DNA of 37,243 nt from Actinomycetota bacterium (GTDB taxonomy: Bacteria; Actinomycetota; Acidimicrobiia; Acidimicrobiales; Ilumatobacteraceae), in NCBI GenBank assembly GCA_026393535.1, contig JAPKZY010000018.1, positions 1-37,243 of the forward strand, read 5' to 3'. The translations under genes were made by a program, and so were the position numbers. The notes under the pieces were generated by a model that saw only the letters and a program-made list of their open reading frames with translations, did not search any database and had not been told where the DNA came from. Positions 8,145 through 16,597 of this stretch are shown piece by piece. Each line of letters opens with the position of its first letter. The first letter of the stretch is position 1.

Positions 8145-8659
8145 GCCCATCACTGCCATCGCCACGTTCGGTTGCGTACAGTCCTTCGATTCATAACATC
8201 AACTCTTTTGATTGCGGCAATGACTCCCTCAACACGTGGTTGATTCGCGACGCACAACATGCCCGCCTCATGGGCACTGCCAATACATACGTATTCGTCA
8301 AGGACTCTCAGGTGATTGCTTACTACTCATTGTCTGCGCATCAACTTCAATCAGATGAACTGCCAAACCGGCTAGCGCACGGCGCTCCCCTAGCCATTCC
8401 GGCATATCTCATTGGGAAACTTGCGGTAACGCAAGAACTGCAGAATCAGATGATTGGTGGTTCTTTGCTTATTGATGCACTATTGCGACTGTGCCGAGCA
8501 TCTGAAGGCGGACCAAGTGCTCGCATCATTACGGTCGACGCCATTGATGATTCTGCAGTCAACTTTTATCGCAAGAATCATTTCGTTTCTTCACCAACAG
8601 ATCAAAAACAGATGTTCATGAAAATGTCCACGGCGCAACGAATTGTTACGAAAGGCTGA
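8141..8659 (+). CDS. GNAT acetyltransferase toxin (TacT-like)
   Basis: A 172-residue GNAT-fold protein following a DUF1778 antitoxin, the standard TacAT-type arrangement. Characterised members acetylate the amino group of aminoacyl-tRNA and stop translation. Visible: FDCGNDSLNTWL near the start, which is the family's F-x-C-G-x-x-x-L-x-x-W mark; LIGKLAVTQELQNQMIGGSLL, the beta4 strand and acetyl-CoA loop with Q-x-x-G-G; and a terminal AVNFYRKNHF with the expected tyrosine. The start must be the TTG at 8141, since no ATG or GTG lies between it and the conserved region; it overlaps the antitoxin stop as TTGA. Its last 14 nt overlap the 3' end of the convergent ABC-F gene. Confidence 0.87.
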   Translation: MSPSLPSPRSVAYSPSIHNINSFDCGNDSLNTWLIRDAQHARLMGTANTYVFVKDSQVIAYYSLSAHQLQSDELPNRLAHGAPLAIPAYLIGKLAVTQELQNQMIGGSLLIDALLRLCRASEGGPSARIITVDAIDDSAVNFYRKNHFVSSPTDQKQMFMKMSTAQRIVTKG

Positions 8660-10262
8660 CGAGGTCTAGCCATTCCTTACTGAAGTAATCCACTTGGCCA
8701 TCGGGCATAAGTATCACTTTTGTGGGCTTGAGGCGCTGCACAAACTCTTCATCGTGGCTCACCATGATGATTGAGCCTGGCCATGATTCAAGTGCGTCGG
8801 CAACTGCCTCACGACTTGCTGGGTCAAGGTTGTTTGTTGGTTCGTCGAGAAGCAACACATTGTTACGACCCACCATCAACATGGCAAGAGCGAGTTTGGT
8901 TTTTTCTCCACCAGACAATGAACCAGACTCTTGAAATACTTTGCTGCCTTGCAGCCCAAACATTCCGAGCAATGCGCGCATCTGAGTTTCAGTCAGTGCT
9001 GAGCCTGCTGGTAACTCACGACGCATATGCCAAATGAGAGATTGAGTTGGATCAATTGTGTCGTGTTCCTGGGCGAAGTAGCCCACTTCCACTTTGTAAC
9101 CCCACTCGATTTCACCAATGTTTGCTTGAGTAGCGCCAGCCAAGATACGAAGTAGAGATGTTTTACCCGCACCATTGAGACCAAGAACTAGAAGGCGCTC
9201 TCCGCGACCTAAGTCGAATGAAACATCTTCGAAAATTGCTGGGCCTCCGTAGCCCTTTGACAGACCCTTGGTGGTGACAACAGTGATTCCACTTTGTGGC
9301 GGTGGAGGAAACTTCACAGTGAGTGCGCGATCTTTCTTACGCATGCCAGTTGATTCGCCTTCAATACGTGCGATGCGCTTTTCAATGCTGTGCGCCATAG
9401 TTGCCTTCGACGCCTTTGCGCCGAAACGATCAACGACTTCCTGCAAGCGGGCGACTTCTTTTGCTTGCAACGAAGCTTTCTTTTCCGCACGAGACTCATC
9501 TTCAGCGCGTGAACGCTTGTACTGGGTGTAGGTGCCGCGATATTCGAACACCATGCCGGTGTCATCTTCATCGGGACGGTCTAAGTGGATCACTCGTGTA
9601 ATTGCTTCATCAAGAAGTTCAAGGTCATGGCTAATAACTAGCAATGCGCCTTTGTAGTTGCGAAGGAAATTGAGCAACCATGTCTTTGCGTCAATGTCTA
9701 AGTGATTTGTTGGTTCGTCTAGCAACAACATGTCGCTTCCTGCGAACAAAATGCGTGCTAATTCCACACGGCGACGTTCTCCACCAGAGAGAACACCAAG
9801 AGCGAGATCAAGTCGATCTTTCTTTAGTCCGAGACCAGCAGCGATAGAACGTGCTTCGCTCTCAGCTGAATAGCCACCTTTCACAGTGAACTCTTCTTCT
9901 GCTTTCGAAAACTTCGCAACGTTCTTGTCGCTTGGGTCTTTCTCCATGACGATGCGGAGTTTTTCCAGCCGAACTAAGTCTGCATCAATATTGCGACCAG
10001 ACAACACGTGAGCAACTGCAGAACGTGCCGCTTGCTCTGGCGAGGTGCGTGGGTCTTGGGACAAGTAGCCGAACGCTCCACTGCGCATCACTTTGCCTGC
10101 AGCTGGATCATTTTCGCCACCGAGGACTCGGAACATAGATGTTTTGCCCGCACCATTACGGCCAACAATGCCAACTTTGTCGCGAGCCATCACGGTGAAC
10201 GTGGCACCTTGCACTACATTTTTCCCGCCGACTTCAACTGTGACATTCTGAACTTGCAACAT
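8646..10262 (-). CDS. ABC-F family ATPase (ribosome-associated)
   Basis: A 538-residue soluble protein with two ABC cassettes and no membrane segments, which marks the ABC-F family of ribosome-binding translation or antibiotic-resistance factors. Cassette 1 has GRNGAGKTS, LSGGERRRVELAR and LLLDEPTNHLD; cassette 2 has GLNGAGKTS, LSGGEKTKLALA and LLLDEPTNNLD, so both carry the catalytic Glu. Between them is a charged helical linker (about 245-310, AEKKASLQAKEVARL and following), the part that reaches the P-site tRNA in ABC-F proteins. Length fits housekeeping members such as EttA/Uup rather than an exporter. The start is 2 nt after the stop of the GDSL-type gene. A resistance role cannot be ruled out. 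Confidence 0.92.
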   Translation of the reverse strand: MLQVQNVTVEVGGKNVVQGATFTVMARDKVGIVGRNGAGKTSMFRVLGGENDPAAGKVMRSGAFGYLSQDPRTSPEQAARSAVAHVLSGRNIDADLVRLEKLRIVMEKDPSDKNVAKFSKAEEEFTVKGGYSAESEARSIAAGLGLKKDRLDLALGVLSGGERRRVELARILFAGSDMLLLDEPTNHLDIDAKTWLLNFLRNYKGALLVISHDLELLDEAITRVIHLDRPDEDDTGMVFEYRGTYTQYKRSRAEDESRAEKKASLQAKEVARLQEVVDRFGAKASKATMAHSIEKRIARIEGESTGMRKKDRALTVKFPPPPQSGITVVTTKGLSKGYGGPAIFEDVSFDLGRGERLLVLGLNGAGKTSLLRILAGATQANIGEIEWGYKVEVGYFAQEHDTIDPTQSLIWHMRRELPAGSALTETQMRALLGMFGLQGSKVFQESGSLSGGEKTKLALAMLMVGRNNVLLLDEPTNNLDPASREAVADALESWPGSIIMVSHDEEFVQRLKPTKVILMPDGQVDYFSKEWLDLVSLS

Positions 10263-10264
10263 GA

Positions 10265-11179
10265 TTAACGAACCGTTGTCGATGTTGATACCACTGCAGG
10301 CACAGTGGAAGAAACTGCGGGTGCATTAGTTGTTGCTCCCACAATGGTTGTCGCGGTGGTCCCAGCAATGGTCGTTGGGGTCTCGCCTTCAATTGTTGAT
10401 GATGGCATCACATCATCAGTAACTAGCGAGTCATCCGTGTACTTTGACGGCAAACATGCCCCAGGTCCTGTGGGCGCTTCACCAAGCGCTGACGCAATGG
10501 ATGAGACAAGGACTTGGCGTCCTGCATCAGTCGGGTGAATCTTGTCGCGATTAAGTACACCTGTTTGCACGGACGTTGTGCTCCAGTCAAGTACTGAAAC
10601 ATTCGGATTCTTTGAGGCCACGATTCGAATCACTTGATTGACTTGTTGCATTGTGGGACGAAACAATGAAGCCGTCAACAACAGAGTCGGACGTGGAGCC
10701 AGTGATGTAACAATGGCAGTGAGATCTTTTTCGTACAACTCAGCGCTTCCGCCGTAGTTGGTACCAAGGAATACAACAGCTGCGTCCCATCCTTCGTAAA
10801 TTCGATCGCGCAACACGGTGCGACCAAACCCAACCATCTGACCAGCTTCTGCTTCAACAGCAACTCGCCACCCGAGCGGCACAAGACCTGCGCACATTGT
10901 CCCGCCGTACCGAGTCGCAGTGCCAGCAAGAATTGAATCACCCAGAACTAAGAGACGATTACCACTAGCAACAGTGCCAAGCACTGGGCCATCAAGATTC
11001 GCGAGAGACGCACGCACACCGTTGACCACCACAGCTCCACTGGTGGCATTGATTCCGGGGATTCGGCCAACATTTGTGAGAGTCAGGCGCGATGCATCAG
11101 ACCCGACTCCGAGACATGACGAGACGATGCCTGAGAGGGCAATCAGAGTTGCAATAGTGCGAAAGCGGGGGGCTGACAT
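10265..11179 (-). CDS. SGNH/GDSL-type hydrolase, probable lipoprotein with Thr-rich tail
   Basis: A 304-residue exported protein. The N-terminus has a hydrophobic segment ending in IVSSC, a plausible but imperfect lipobox with C22 as the lipidated residue. The catalytic blocks of the SGNH fold are present: S82 in VLGDSILAG (block I), N141 in FLGTNYGG (block III), and D212/H215 in DKIHPTDAG (block V), so an active serine hydrolase (esterase or acyl/acetyl ester hydrolase) is expected outside the membrane. After about residue 235 the chain becomes a Thr/Ser/Val tail. It lies 48 bp after mscL; GGGAGGT stands only 1-2 nt before the ATG, too close for a normal ribosome site, and TAGCCT lies 9 nt upstream. 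The substrate is unknown. Confidence 0.82.
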   Translation of the reverse strand: MSAPRFRTIATLIALSGIVSSCLGVGSDASRLTLTNVGRIPGINATSGAVVVNGVRASLANLDGPVLGTVASGNRLLVLGDSILAGTATRYGGTMCAGLVPLGWRVAVEAEAGQMVGFGRTVLRDRIYEGWDAAVVFLGTNYGGSAELYEKDLTAIVTSLAPRPTLLLTASLFRPTMQQVNQVIRIVASKNPNVSVLDWSTTSVQTGVLNRDKIHPTDAGRQVLVSSIASALGEAPTGPGACLPSKYTDDSLVTDDVMPSSTIEGETPTTIAGTTATTIVGATTNAPAVSSTVPAVVSTSTTVR

Positions 11180-11227
11180 GACCTCCCAAGGCTATTGGCT
11201 AATTACCCCATAAAAGGGGCACCTTTG

Positions 11228-11674
11228 CTATTGCTTGCCGTTATTACGAGTTGCACGCAACTCGTCACGAATTTCAACCAATAAATCATTGGTATTGAGA
11301 GAAGCCTTCTCTTTGTCTTCTTTCGAACGAAAACGGTTATACAGCTTCACAACCATGAACAGTGCCAACGCGACAAAGAAGAAGTTCAGGGTTGAAGTAG
11401 CGAATGCACCAAACGGAATATCACTTCCATTGACAGTGAGAACTTTCTTGGAGAAGTCTGGTTGTTGCCCACCAAAGATGGCGCCAATCAAACCACCGAG
11501 GATTCCAGGGCCTTTGTCGCTTCCCGCAAATGAGTCAACAACAGTTTTGAATGCAGCACCCATAACAAAAGCGACTGCCAGGTCAATGACATTTCCTCGG
11601 TTAATGAATTCTTTGAATTCAACAATGACTCCCCGCTTCGCAAGGTTCTCTACTTTGGTGAAAATCTCACTCAT
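11228..11674 (-). CDS. mscL: Large-conductance mechanosensitive channel MscL
   Basis: A 148-residue inner-membrane channel that opens under membrane tension to release osmolytes during hypo-osmotic shock. The first helix carries the MscL signature FKEFINRGNVIDLAVAFVMG with the pore-lining stretch AAFKTVV. A periplasmic loop with GGQQPDFSKK follows, then the second membrane helix NFFFVALALFMVVKLYNRF and a charged cytoplasmic bundle ending in LLVEIRDELRA. Length and order are normal. Its ATG overlaps the stop of the molybdopterin oxidoreductase as ATGA, an unusual partner for mscL. Confidence 0.96.
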   Translation of the reverse strand: MSEIFTKVENLAKRGVIVEFKEFINRGNVIDLAVAFVMGAAFKTVVDSFAGSDKGPGILGGLIGAIFGGQQPDFSKKVLTVNGSDIPFGAFATSTLNFFFVALALFMVVKLYNRFRSKEDKEKASLNTNDLLVEIRDELRATRNNGKQ

Positions 11675-13611
11675 TGTGATGCCGCTTTCTCAATCAGAAC
11701 TAACGCTTCATTGAAGCATGCCCCGCCGCCTAAGTCGTTGACCCCATCTGAAATCAATGCATTGGACACCAGCCCGTTAGCAACGTGGCGCATCCATAAA
11801 CCTTTTGGAATTTCACAGACCCCAACTCGCATCCGTGCATCTATGGAAACTGGCAGAGTCACAGCACCGAGACTGTTTGACACAACAACAGTGTCCCCAT
11901 CTGTCAGACCCCGCTCTTCGGCGTCTATTGGATGAACCGAAACTGCAGCAGTCGGTGGGTCATACTCGCCAAACATCGAGTTCACCGTTCGTGCAGTAGC
12001 CGAGGTGAGCAGACGCAGGAACAAACCAGTAGATCCTCGTCCCGTCATCGGCAAAGGTAATGGCAATTCAGAATCTGGCGAGAACAACCGTGCCTTCAGG
12101 CCATCGGGGAACACGTCACGAAACTGAACGCTATTTTGCGGTGTAAGAACCACAGTGCTTTGTTCTGATTCAACATCTTCGGCGCGCGGTGTCGCAATAT
12201 GCACACCAAGACGTGCAGCCAATTCACGGCCTAACCAGTCATTACTGCGCGACTCACCCACGGGGTCAATGACCTTGTTCACCCGCTGCAATGAAAACGA
12301 GCCGTAGCTTCCCACAAAGTCATTAACTTCGAATTGAGTCGTCGCAGGCAACACAACATCTGCGTACTTCGCGGTATCTGTCATTACCTGGTCATGCACA
12401 ACCGCGAATACTGCTTCGTTGGCAAGCCCTGACAACATTCGCTGTTGATCATTCGCGGTAACAGCCGGATTCGCACCTTGAACAAGCAGAACCGACGGAG
12501 CGTCATCGGAATTCAACCAACGCCCCACATGATTCATGTTAATGGCAGCACGAGAAGTATCCACTTCAGGAAGCAATGCATCGACACGTGCTGACGATGC
12601 CCGCGACGTGGATCCGAGAACTCCGCTTCCCTCGACTGTGAAATGACCAGCGAGTACCCACATGGAAAATATCGCAAGCATGCTGCTGCCACCATTTATA
12701 TTGCGTTCAACCCCCCACCCCATGCGCAACATGGCGGGAGATGATGCGCCAATCAGGTCTACACATTCTTGGAATACTGAGACATCAATTCCGCATTCGT
12801 CTGCTGCGTCATCGAGAGTCCACTCGCGGCACACTGCAAGAAATTCCTCAGAGCCGCTCACATGATCGCGAATAAACGCCGAATCAAGCTTTCCTCTGCG
12901 TTCTAGTTCTGCTGCAATTGCCATAGCGAACACTGCATCAGTACCCGGCAGTAATGGCACGTGAAGATCAGCCCGATCTGCAATGCCCGTCACTCGAGGG
13001 TCAATAACAACGACTGTTCCCCCATTGGCTTTACATTCATTAACTAGGGGTGGAAGGTGCGAGTTAGATGCGGTGGAGTTAGCGCCCCAGATAATGAGGA
13101 GTTTTGCTTTCGGAATCGACTGCGGATCAGCTGATGAAAGCCCAGGGAAAACCTGTTGCCAGGCACGTCCATATGTAAAAGCACAGATTGTGTGCTCAAT
13201 TTCTGGGGCACCAAGTCGGGCAAACAATTCAAAGGTAGAACCATTTCCTTCAAGAATTCCTGACGATGAGTTATACAGGTACGGCGCAATGCTGTTGACT
13301 CCGCGAACAGCAATTCCATCTTTTATTCGTGACGCAATGAGGTCAAGTGCTTCATCCCATGTTGCGGTGCGAAATTCTCCAGCACCCTTTTCTCCGGTAC
13401 GAATGAATGGCGTGGTAATTCGTTCAGGCGAATAAATACGTTTGGTGCTCATTTGCACTTTTCGGCATATAAATCCTGCGGTAAACGGGTTGATGTCTCC
13501 GTCCTTGGCAGCATCAATATCGGTAATCACACCATCGGTGACGGTGACATCAAGCGAGCAAGCATCCGGGCAATCCAACGTGCATGCGGTGCGAACGACG
13601 TTGATGCTCAT
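11671..13611 (-). CDS. Molybdopterin (bis-MGD) oxidoreductase with N-terminal 4Fe-4S site
   Basis: A 646-residue protein of the DMSO reductase superfamily. The N-terminus has C10, C14, C18 and C49 (TACTLDCPDACSL then GFICRK), the 4Fe-4S binding site. Next come the molybdopterin oxidoreductase domain (LLIIWGANSTASN, VVVIDPR, PLLPGTDAVFAMAIA) and LLVQGANPAVTANDQQ with MTDTAKYADVVLPATT. The C-terminal dinucleotide-binding domain has VSVHPIDAEERGLTDGD and a terminal VNDLGGGACFNE. No Tat signal is visible, so the enzyme is probably cytoplasmic. The start at 13611 is fixed by an ATGA overlap with the MFS stop; an upstream extension to 13677 lies inside the MFS gene. The substrate is not recognisable; formate dehydrogenase, thiosulfate/polysulfide-type and other activities are all possible. 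No electron-transfer subunit gene is adjacent. Confidence 0.88.
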   Translation of the reverse strand: MSINVVRTACTLDCPDACSLDVTVTDGVITDIDAAKDGDINPFTAGFICRKVQMSTKRIYSPERITTPFIRTGEKGAGEFRTATWDEALDLIASRIKDGIAVRGVNSIAPYLYNSSSGILEGNGSTFELFARLGAPEIEHTICAFTYGRAWQQVFPGLSSADPQSIPKAKLLIIWGANSTASNSHLPPLVNECKANGGTVVVIDPRVTGIADRADLHVPLLPGTDAVFAMAIAAELERRGKLDSAFIRDHVSGSEEFLAVCREWTLDDAADECGIDVSVFQECVDLIGASSPAMLRMGWGVERNINGGSSMLAIFSMWVLAGHFTVEGSGVLGSTSRASSARVDALLPEVDTSRAAINMNHVGRWLNSDDAPSVLLVQGANPAVTANDQQRMLSGLANEAVFAVVHDQVMTDTAKYADVVLPATTQFEVNDFVGSYGSFSLQRVNKVIDPVGESRSNDWLGRELAARLGVHIATPRAEDVESEQSTVVLTPQNSVQFRDVFPDGLKARLFSPDSELPLPLPMTGRGSTGLFLRLLTSATARTVNSMFGEYDPPTAAVSVHPIDAEERGLTDGDTVVVSNSLGAVTLPVSIDARMRVGVCEIPKGLWMRHVANGLVSNALISDGVNDLGGGACFNEALVLIEKAASQ

Positions 13612-14870
13612 GACAATGCTGGGTCCAATTCTTCGAACGTATCGACATCTCGCAACGATGGAAATCCGAACCACCACACGCCGACTATGGCGAGCGTGGC
13701 GAGACCGCCACCAACAACGGTTGCTGGAGTTCCGGCAAAGCTTGATACGGCCCCGGATTCAAATGCGCCCAATTCATTCGACGCACCAATGAAGACATTC
13801 TCCATGGCTGACACGCGACCACGTTTTTCATCGGGAGTAACGAGTGGCGCAATAGAGCCGCGAATGAACACGCTCACCATGTCAGCAGCACTGAGAATGA
13901 GTACTGCCAAGAACGCGACAACATATGAATGAGTCATACCGAGAACAATTGTTGAAACTCCAAAGACACCAACGACCAGCAGAAGAATTCGGCCAACTTT
14001 TCGGCGCACAGGACGAAATGCCAAGAAGATAGCCATCACCGCGGCTCCGATTCCGCCAGCAGCACGCAACCATCCGTACGCAACATCGCCAACATGTAGT
14101 TGTTCTTCTGCAATAACTGGCAAAAGCGCAACAGCTCCACCAAACAGCACTGCGAACAAGTCGAGCGAAATTACCGCGAGCAAAATAGGAGTACGGCGAA
14201 TGAAATGGAATCCTTCCATCGCGTGTTTCACTGTAGGCCGTTCTGCTGCTTCCTGGCGTGCCTTGTCATGAGGAATCGAGATGGTCGAGAGTGCAAGCAT
14301 GCCCGCCACGATGAGCGCAGCAGAGACTGCATACGCGATCCACGGATCAGCGGCATAAAGAAAACCGCTGGCGGCTGGACCAATGATGACAGCGCCCGTC
14401 CATGTAGCACTGTAGAAAGCGACGACGCGAGGGATGCCGCCTTCTGGTGCAATCATTGGGCCCATTGGCCGCAATGCGGGCGATAGGAACGCTCGCGCAA
14501 CACCAAAGAAAAATGCAAGAACGAAGATGGGCATTGCGCTTGTTGGCAAAGTGCGCGCATAGAGCACCAAACCAAGCGAACACACTGCTTCTCCGCCAAG
14601 TGCGATGAGCGCGACATGTTTGCGATTGAAATGGTCTGCCACTGACCCGGTGACCAGCGCGAACAGAACAGCTGGAGCAAATTCAGCAAGCCCAAGCCAG
14701 CCAATGTCCAGTTCTCGGTCTGTGATATCGAAAATGTGTTTGCCAAGCGTGGTGGCTTGCAACATGATGCCAACGTAAAACGTGAGATTTGCCAGCATGA
14801 GTGGCAATACTCCTGGTGCGCTAAGTACTTGCCGAGCAGTCAGTGTGCTCGGGTTTCCGCTGTCACTCAT
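13608..14870 (-). CDS. MFS transporter (EntS/MFS_3-like)
   Basis: A 420-residue membrane protein with about 12 hydrophobic segments. GSVADHFNRKHVALIA between helices 2 and 3 is the MFS cytoplasmic loop motif, and the second half has FRPVRRKVGRILLL. The overall pattern resembles the MFS_3/enterobactin-exporter-like group, which suggests efflux, but the substrate is unknown. The ATG at 14870 is chosen because it overlaps the SDR stop as ATGA; an upstream in-frame start at 14882 lies inside the SDR gene. The stop overlaps the start of the molybdopterin enzyme, also as ATGA. Confidence 0.88.
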   Translation of the reverse strand: MSDSGNPSTLTARQVLSAPGVLPLMLANLTFYVGIMLQATTLGKHIFDITDRELDIGWLGLAEFAPAVLFALVTGSVADHFNRKHVALIALGGEAVCSLGLVLYARTLPTSAMPIFVLAFFFGVARAFLSPALRPMGPMIAPEGGIPRVVAFYSATWTGAVIIGPAASGFLYAADPWIAYAVSAALIVAGMLALSTISIPHDKARQEAAERPTVKHAMEGFHFIRRTPILLAVISLDLFAVLFGGAVALLPVIAEEQLHVGDVAYGWLRAAGGIGAAVMAIFLAFRPVRRKVGRILLLVVGVFGVSTIVLGMTHSYVVAFLAVLILSAADMVSVFIRGSIAPLVTPDEKRGRVSAMENVFIGASNELGAFESGAVSSFAGTPATVVGGGLATLAIVGVWWFGFPSLRDVDTFEELDPALS

Positions 14871-15646
14871 CGAGCGGTCCAACCACCGTCAACGATCACT
14901 GATTGACCTGTCATAAAGGATGATGCATCACTAACCATAAACAACAATGCACCATCAAGTTCGTGTTCTGCTCCCATGCGGGGAATAGGTGAATTCTGCA
15001 TCACATATTTTTGTGAACTGTCATCAGTGTCCATTCCTGCGGTCATTTCACTGACAAACCATCCGGGGCATAATGAGTTCACGCGTACGCCTTTTCGGGC
15101 CCACTGAACAGCAATCTCTCGCGATAGTGCGATAACGGCACCCTTGCTGGCGGCATAGTTTGCTTGCTTGATTGGCGTACCCGCAATCATTCCCAAGATG
15201 GATGCCACATTTACGATGACTCCGCTTCTGTTGGCAACCATATTTTCTCCAGCAAGTTTGCACAGATGCCAAATTGCAGTGGTATTCACTTCCATTGTTT
15301 CTTCAAACATGTCGAGCGTTTCAGATTCAATTGCAATCTTGTGAGTAATGCCCGCGTTGTTCACCAAGATGTCCACTCGCCCGCACGTTGATATGACTTC
15401 AGCAATAAGTGCCTCGCGGTCACTTGCGTTGGCCACATCACATTTGATGGCTATAGACCCAGAAAGTTCCTTCGACAAAGACTCCAAGCGATCAAGACGG
15501 CGAGCAGTTAAAACCACCGTGGCGCCTGCAGCGTGCAGAACGCGGGCAAAGCGCGCACCCAATCCGGATGACGCCCCAGTCACGATGGCAATCTTTCCGT
15601 CCACACGAAATTGGGAGACAGGGTCAAAAGAAGAAGAATTCGCCAT
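14867..15646 (-). CDS. SDR-family NAD(P)-dependent oxidoreductase
   Basis: A 259-residue classical short-chain dehydrogenase/reductase. TGASSGLG at 23-30 is the dinucleotide-binding Gly motif, NNAG is at 96-99, the catalytic Ser is S149 in VASILG and YAASK gives Y164/K168. The C-terminal PGWFVSEMT and SFMTGQSVIVDGGW are typical. An Arg-rich stretch after beta2 (TARRLDRL) favours NADP(H). It is the first gene of a run of four joined by ATGA overlaps (SDR, MFS, molybdopterin enzyme, MscL). The ATG at 15646 has no Shine-Dalgarno but a TANNNT hexamer exactly 6 nt upstream. Substrate unknown. Confidence 0.93.
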   Translation of the reverse strand: MANSSSFDPVSQFRVDGKIAIVTGASSGLGARFARVLHAAGATVVLTARRLDRLESLSKELSGSIAIKCDVANASDREALIAEVISTCGRVDILVNNAGITHKIAIESETLDMFEETMEVNTTAIWHLCKLAGENMVANRSGVIVNVASILGMIAGTPIKQANYAASKGAVIALSREIAVQWARKGVRVNSLCPGWFVSEMTAGMDTDDSSQKYVMQNSPIPRMGAEHELDGALLFMVSDASSFMTGQSVIVDGGWTAR

Positions 15647-15652
15647 GCGCCG

Positions 15653-15658
15653 AGGCTA
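15653..15658 (-). promoter_or_regulatory. Putative -10 element for leaderless SDR operon mRNA
   Basis: On the minus strand this reads TAGCCT and ends 6 nt before the ATG at 15646. It would drive the SDR-MFS-molybdopterin enzyme-MscL run. The divergent F420 gene begins about 35-45 bp away, so the two promoters must be packed together. Confidence 0.45.
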
Positions 15659-15691
15659 TTGCCCCGTGGCCCATGTGTCAGCATGGAAAAC

Positions 15692-16597
15692 ATGAAGGTT
15701 CGCATTGGCTATGGATTAGGGGTTCGCACCGCCCTGAATGACACTGGTTTTCTCGAAGTGGTCGACACCCTCGAGAAGCTTCGCTTTGACAGTCTGTGGC
15801 TCAGTGAGCGCATCGGCGGAGACGCCCCAGACCCGCTGGTTGCAATGGCTATGGCCGCAGCGCGTACCACACGTCTCAAGGTGGGAATGAGCGTCATGGT
15901 TCTTCCTGGTCGTAATCCCATTGTATTGGCTAAAGAACTCGCAACGCTTGACCGCATGTCAAACGGACGCTTACTTCCCGCTTTCGGACTCGGTGTTGCA
16001 GATGTTCACGAACAACAAGCGTTCGGTGTTGAACGCACGAAGCGCGCAAAGATGTTTAACGAAGCACTTGCAGTTCTTCGTTCGTGCTGGATGGATGATG
16101 AAGTCACATTCCACGGTGAGTTTTATAACTACGACAATTTGCGCGTGAACCCAAAACCGAAACAACAACCACCTGACGTGTGGCTTGGTGGTATTGCGGA
16201 GAGCGAATTAAAGCGCGTTGGACGCTTGGCCGACGGCTGGTTGCCATCATTTGTTACGCCGCAGGATGCAGAAACAGGTTGGAAGACAATCAACGCTGTG
16301 GCATCAGGCCACGACCGTGAAATAGAAGATGAACACTTCGGTGTGCTTATTCCCTATGTCATTGGTGAACCACCCGCTGCATTACTAGCCGGGCTGAAGG
16401 CTCGAAGACCAGATCTTGATGACGTATCCGTGCTGGTACCGAACGGATGGGACGCATTAGCACACACCATTCAACAGTTTGTTGATATTGGCGCTTCGAA
16501 GTTTGTTGTTATTCCACTTGCAGAACCATCGTCGGTACCTGACTGGAATTCACATCTTGAAGAAGCAGCAACACACTTGTTGCCGTTACAAAACTAG
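15692..16597 (+). CDS. LLM-class F420-dependent oxidoreductase (2 of 4)
   Basis: A 301-residue luciferase-like TIM-barrel protein. Visible: MKVRIGYGLGVRT, a LRFDSLWLSERI strand, LKVGMSVMVLPGRNPIVLAKELATLD with the phosphate-gripping loop, and NGRLLPAFGLGVADVHEQQAFG, then the PPDVWLGGIAESELKRVGRLADGW stretch common to F420 members. The ATG at 15692 has GGAAAAC directly before it and fits the family start; the ATG at 15683 is an alternative, and longer forms would run into the divergent SDR gene. The stop TAG touches the stop of the convergent leucyl aminopeptidase without a gap. Substrate unknown. Confidence 0.85.
   Translation: MKVRIGYGLGVRTALNDTGFLEVVDTLEKLRFDSLWLSERIGGDAPDPLVAMAMAAARTTRLKVGMSVMVLPGRNPIVLAKELATLDRMSNGRLLPAFGLGVADVHEQQAFGVERTKRAKMFNEALAVLRSCWMDDEVTFHGEFYNYDNLRVNPKPKQQPPDVWLGGIAESELKRVGRLADGWLPSFVTPQDAETGWKTINAVASGHDREIEDEHFGVLIPYVIGEPPAALLAGLKARRPDLDDVSVLVPNGWDALAHTIQQFVDIGASKFVVIPLAEPSSVPDWNSHLEEAATHLLPLQN

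Noticed and set aside
11206-11219. CCCC-ATAAAA-GGGG inverted repeat between mscL and the GDSL-type gene, as a terminator
   Set aside because: The stem is only 4 bp and no T tract follows on the minus strand; the genes are probably co-transcribed.
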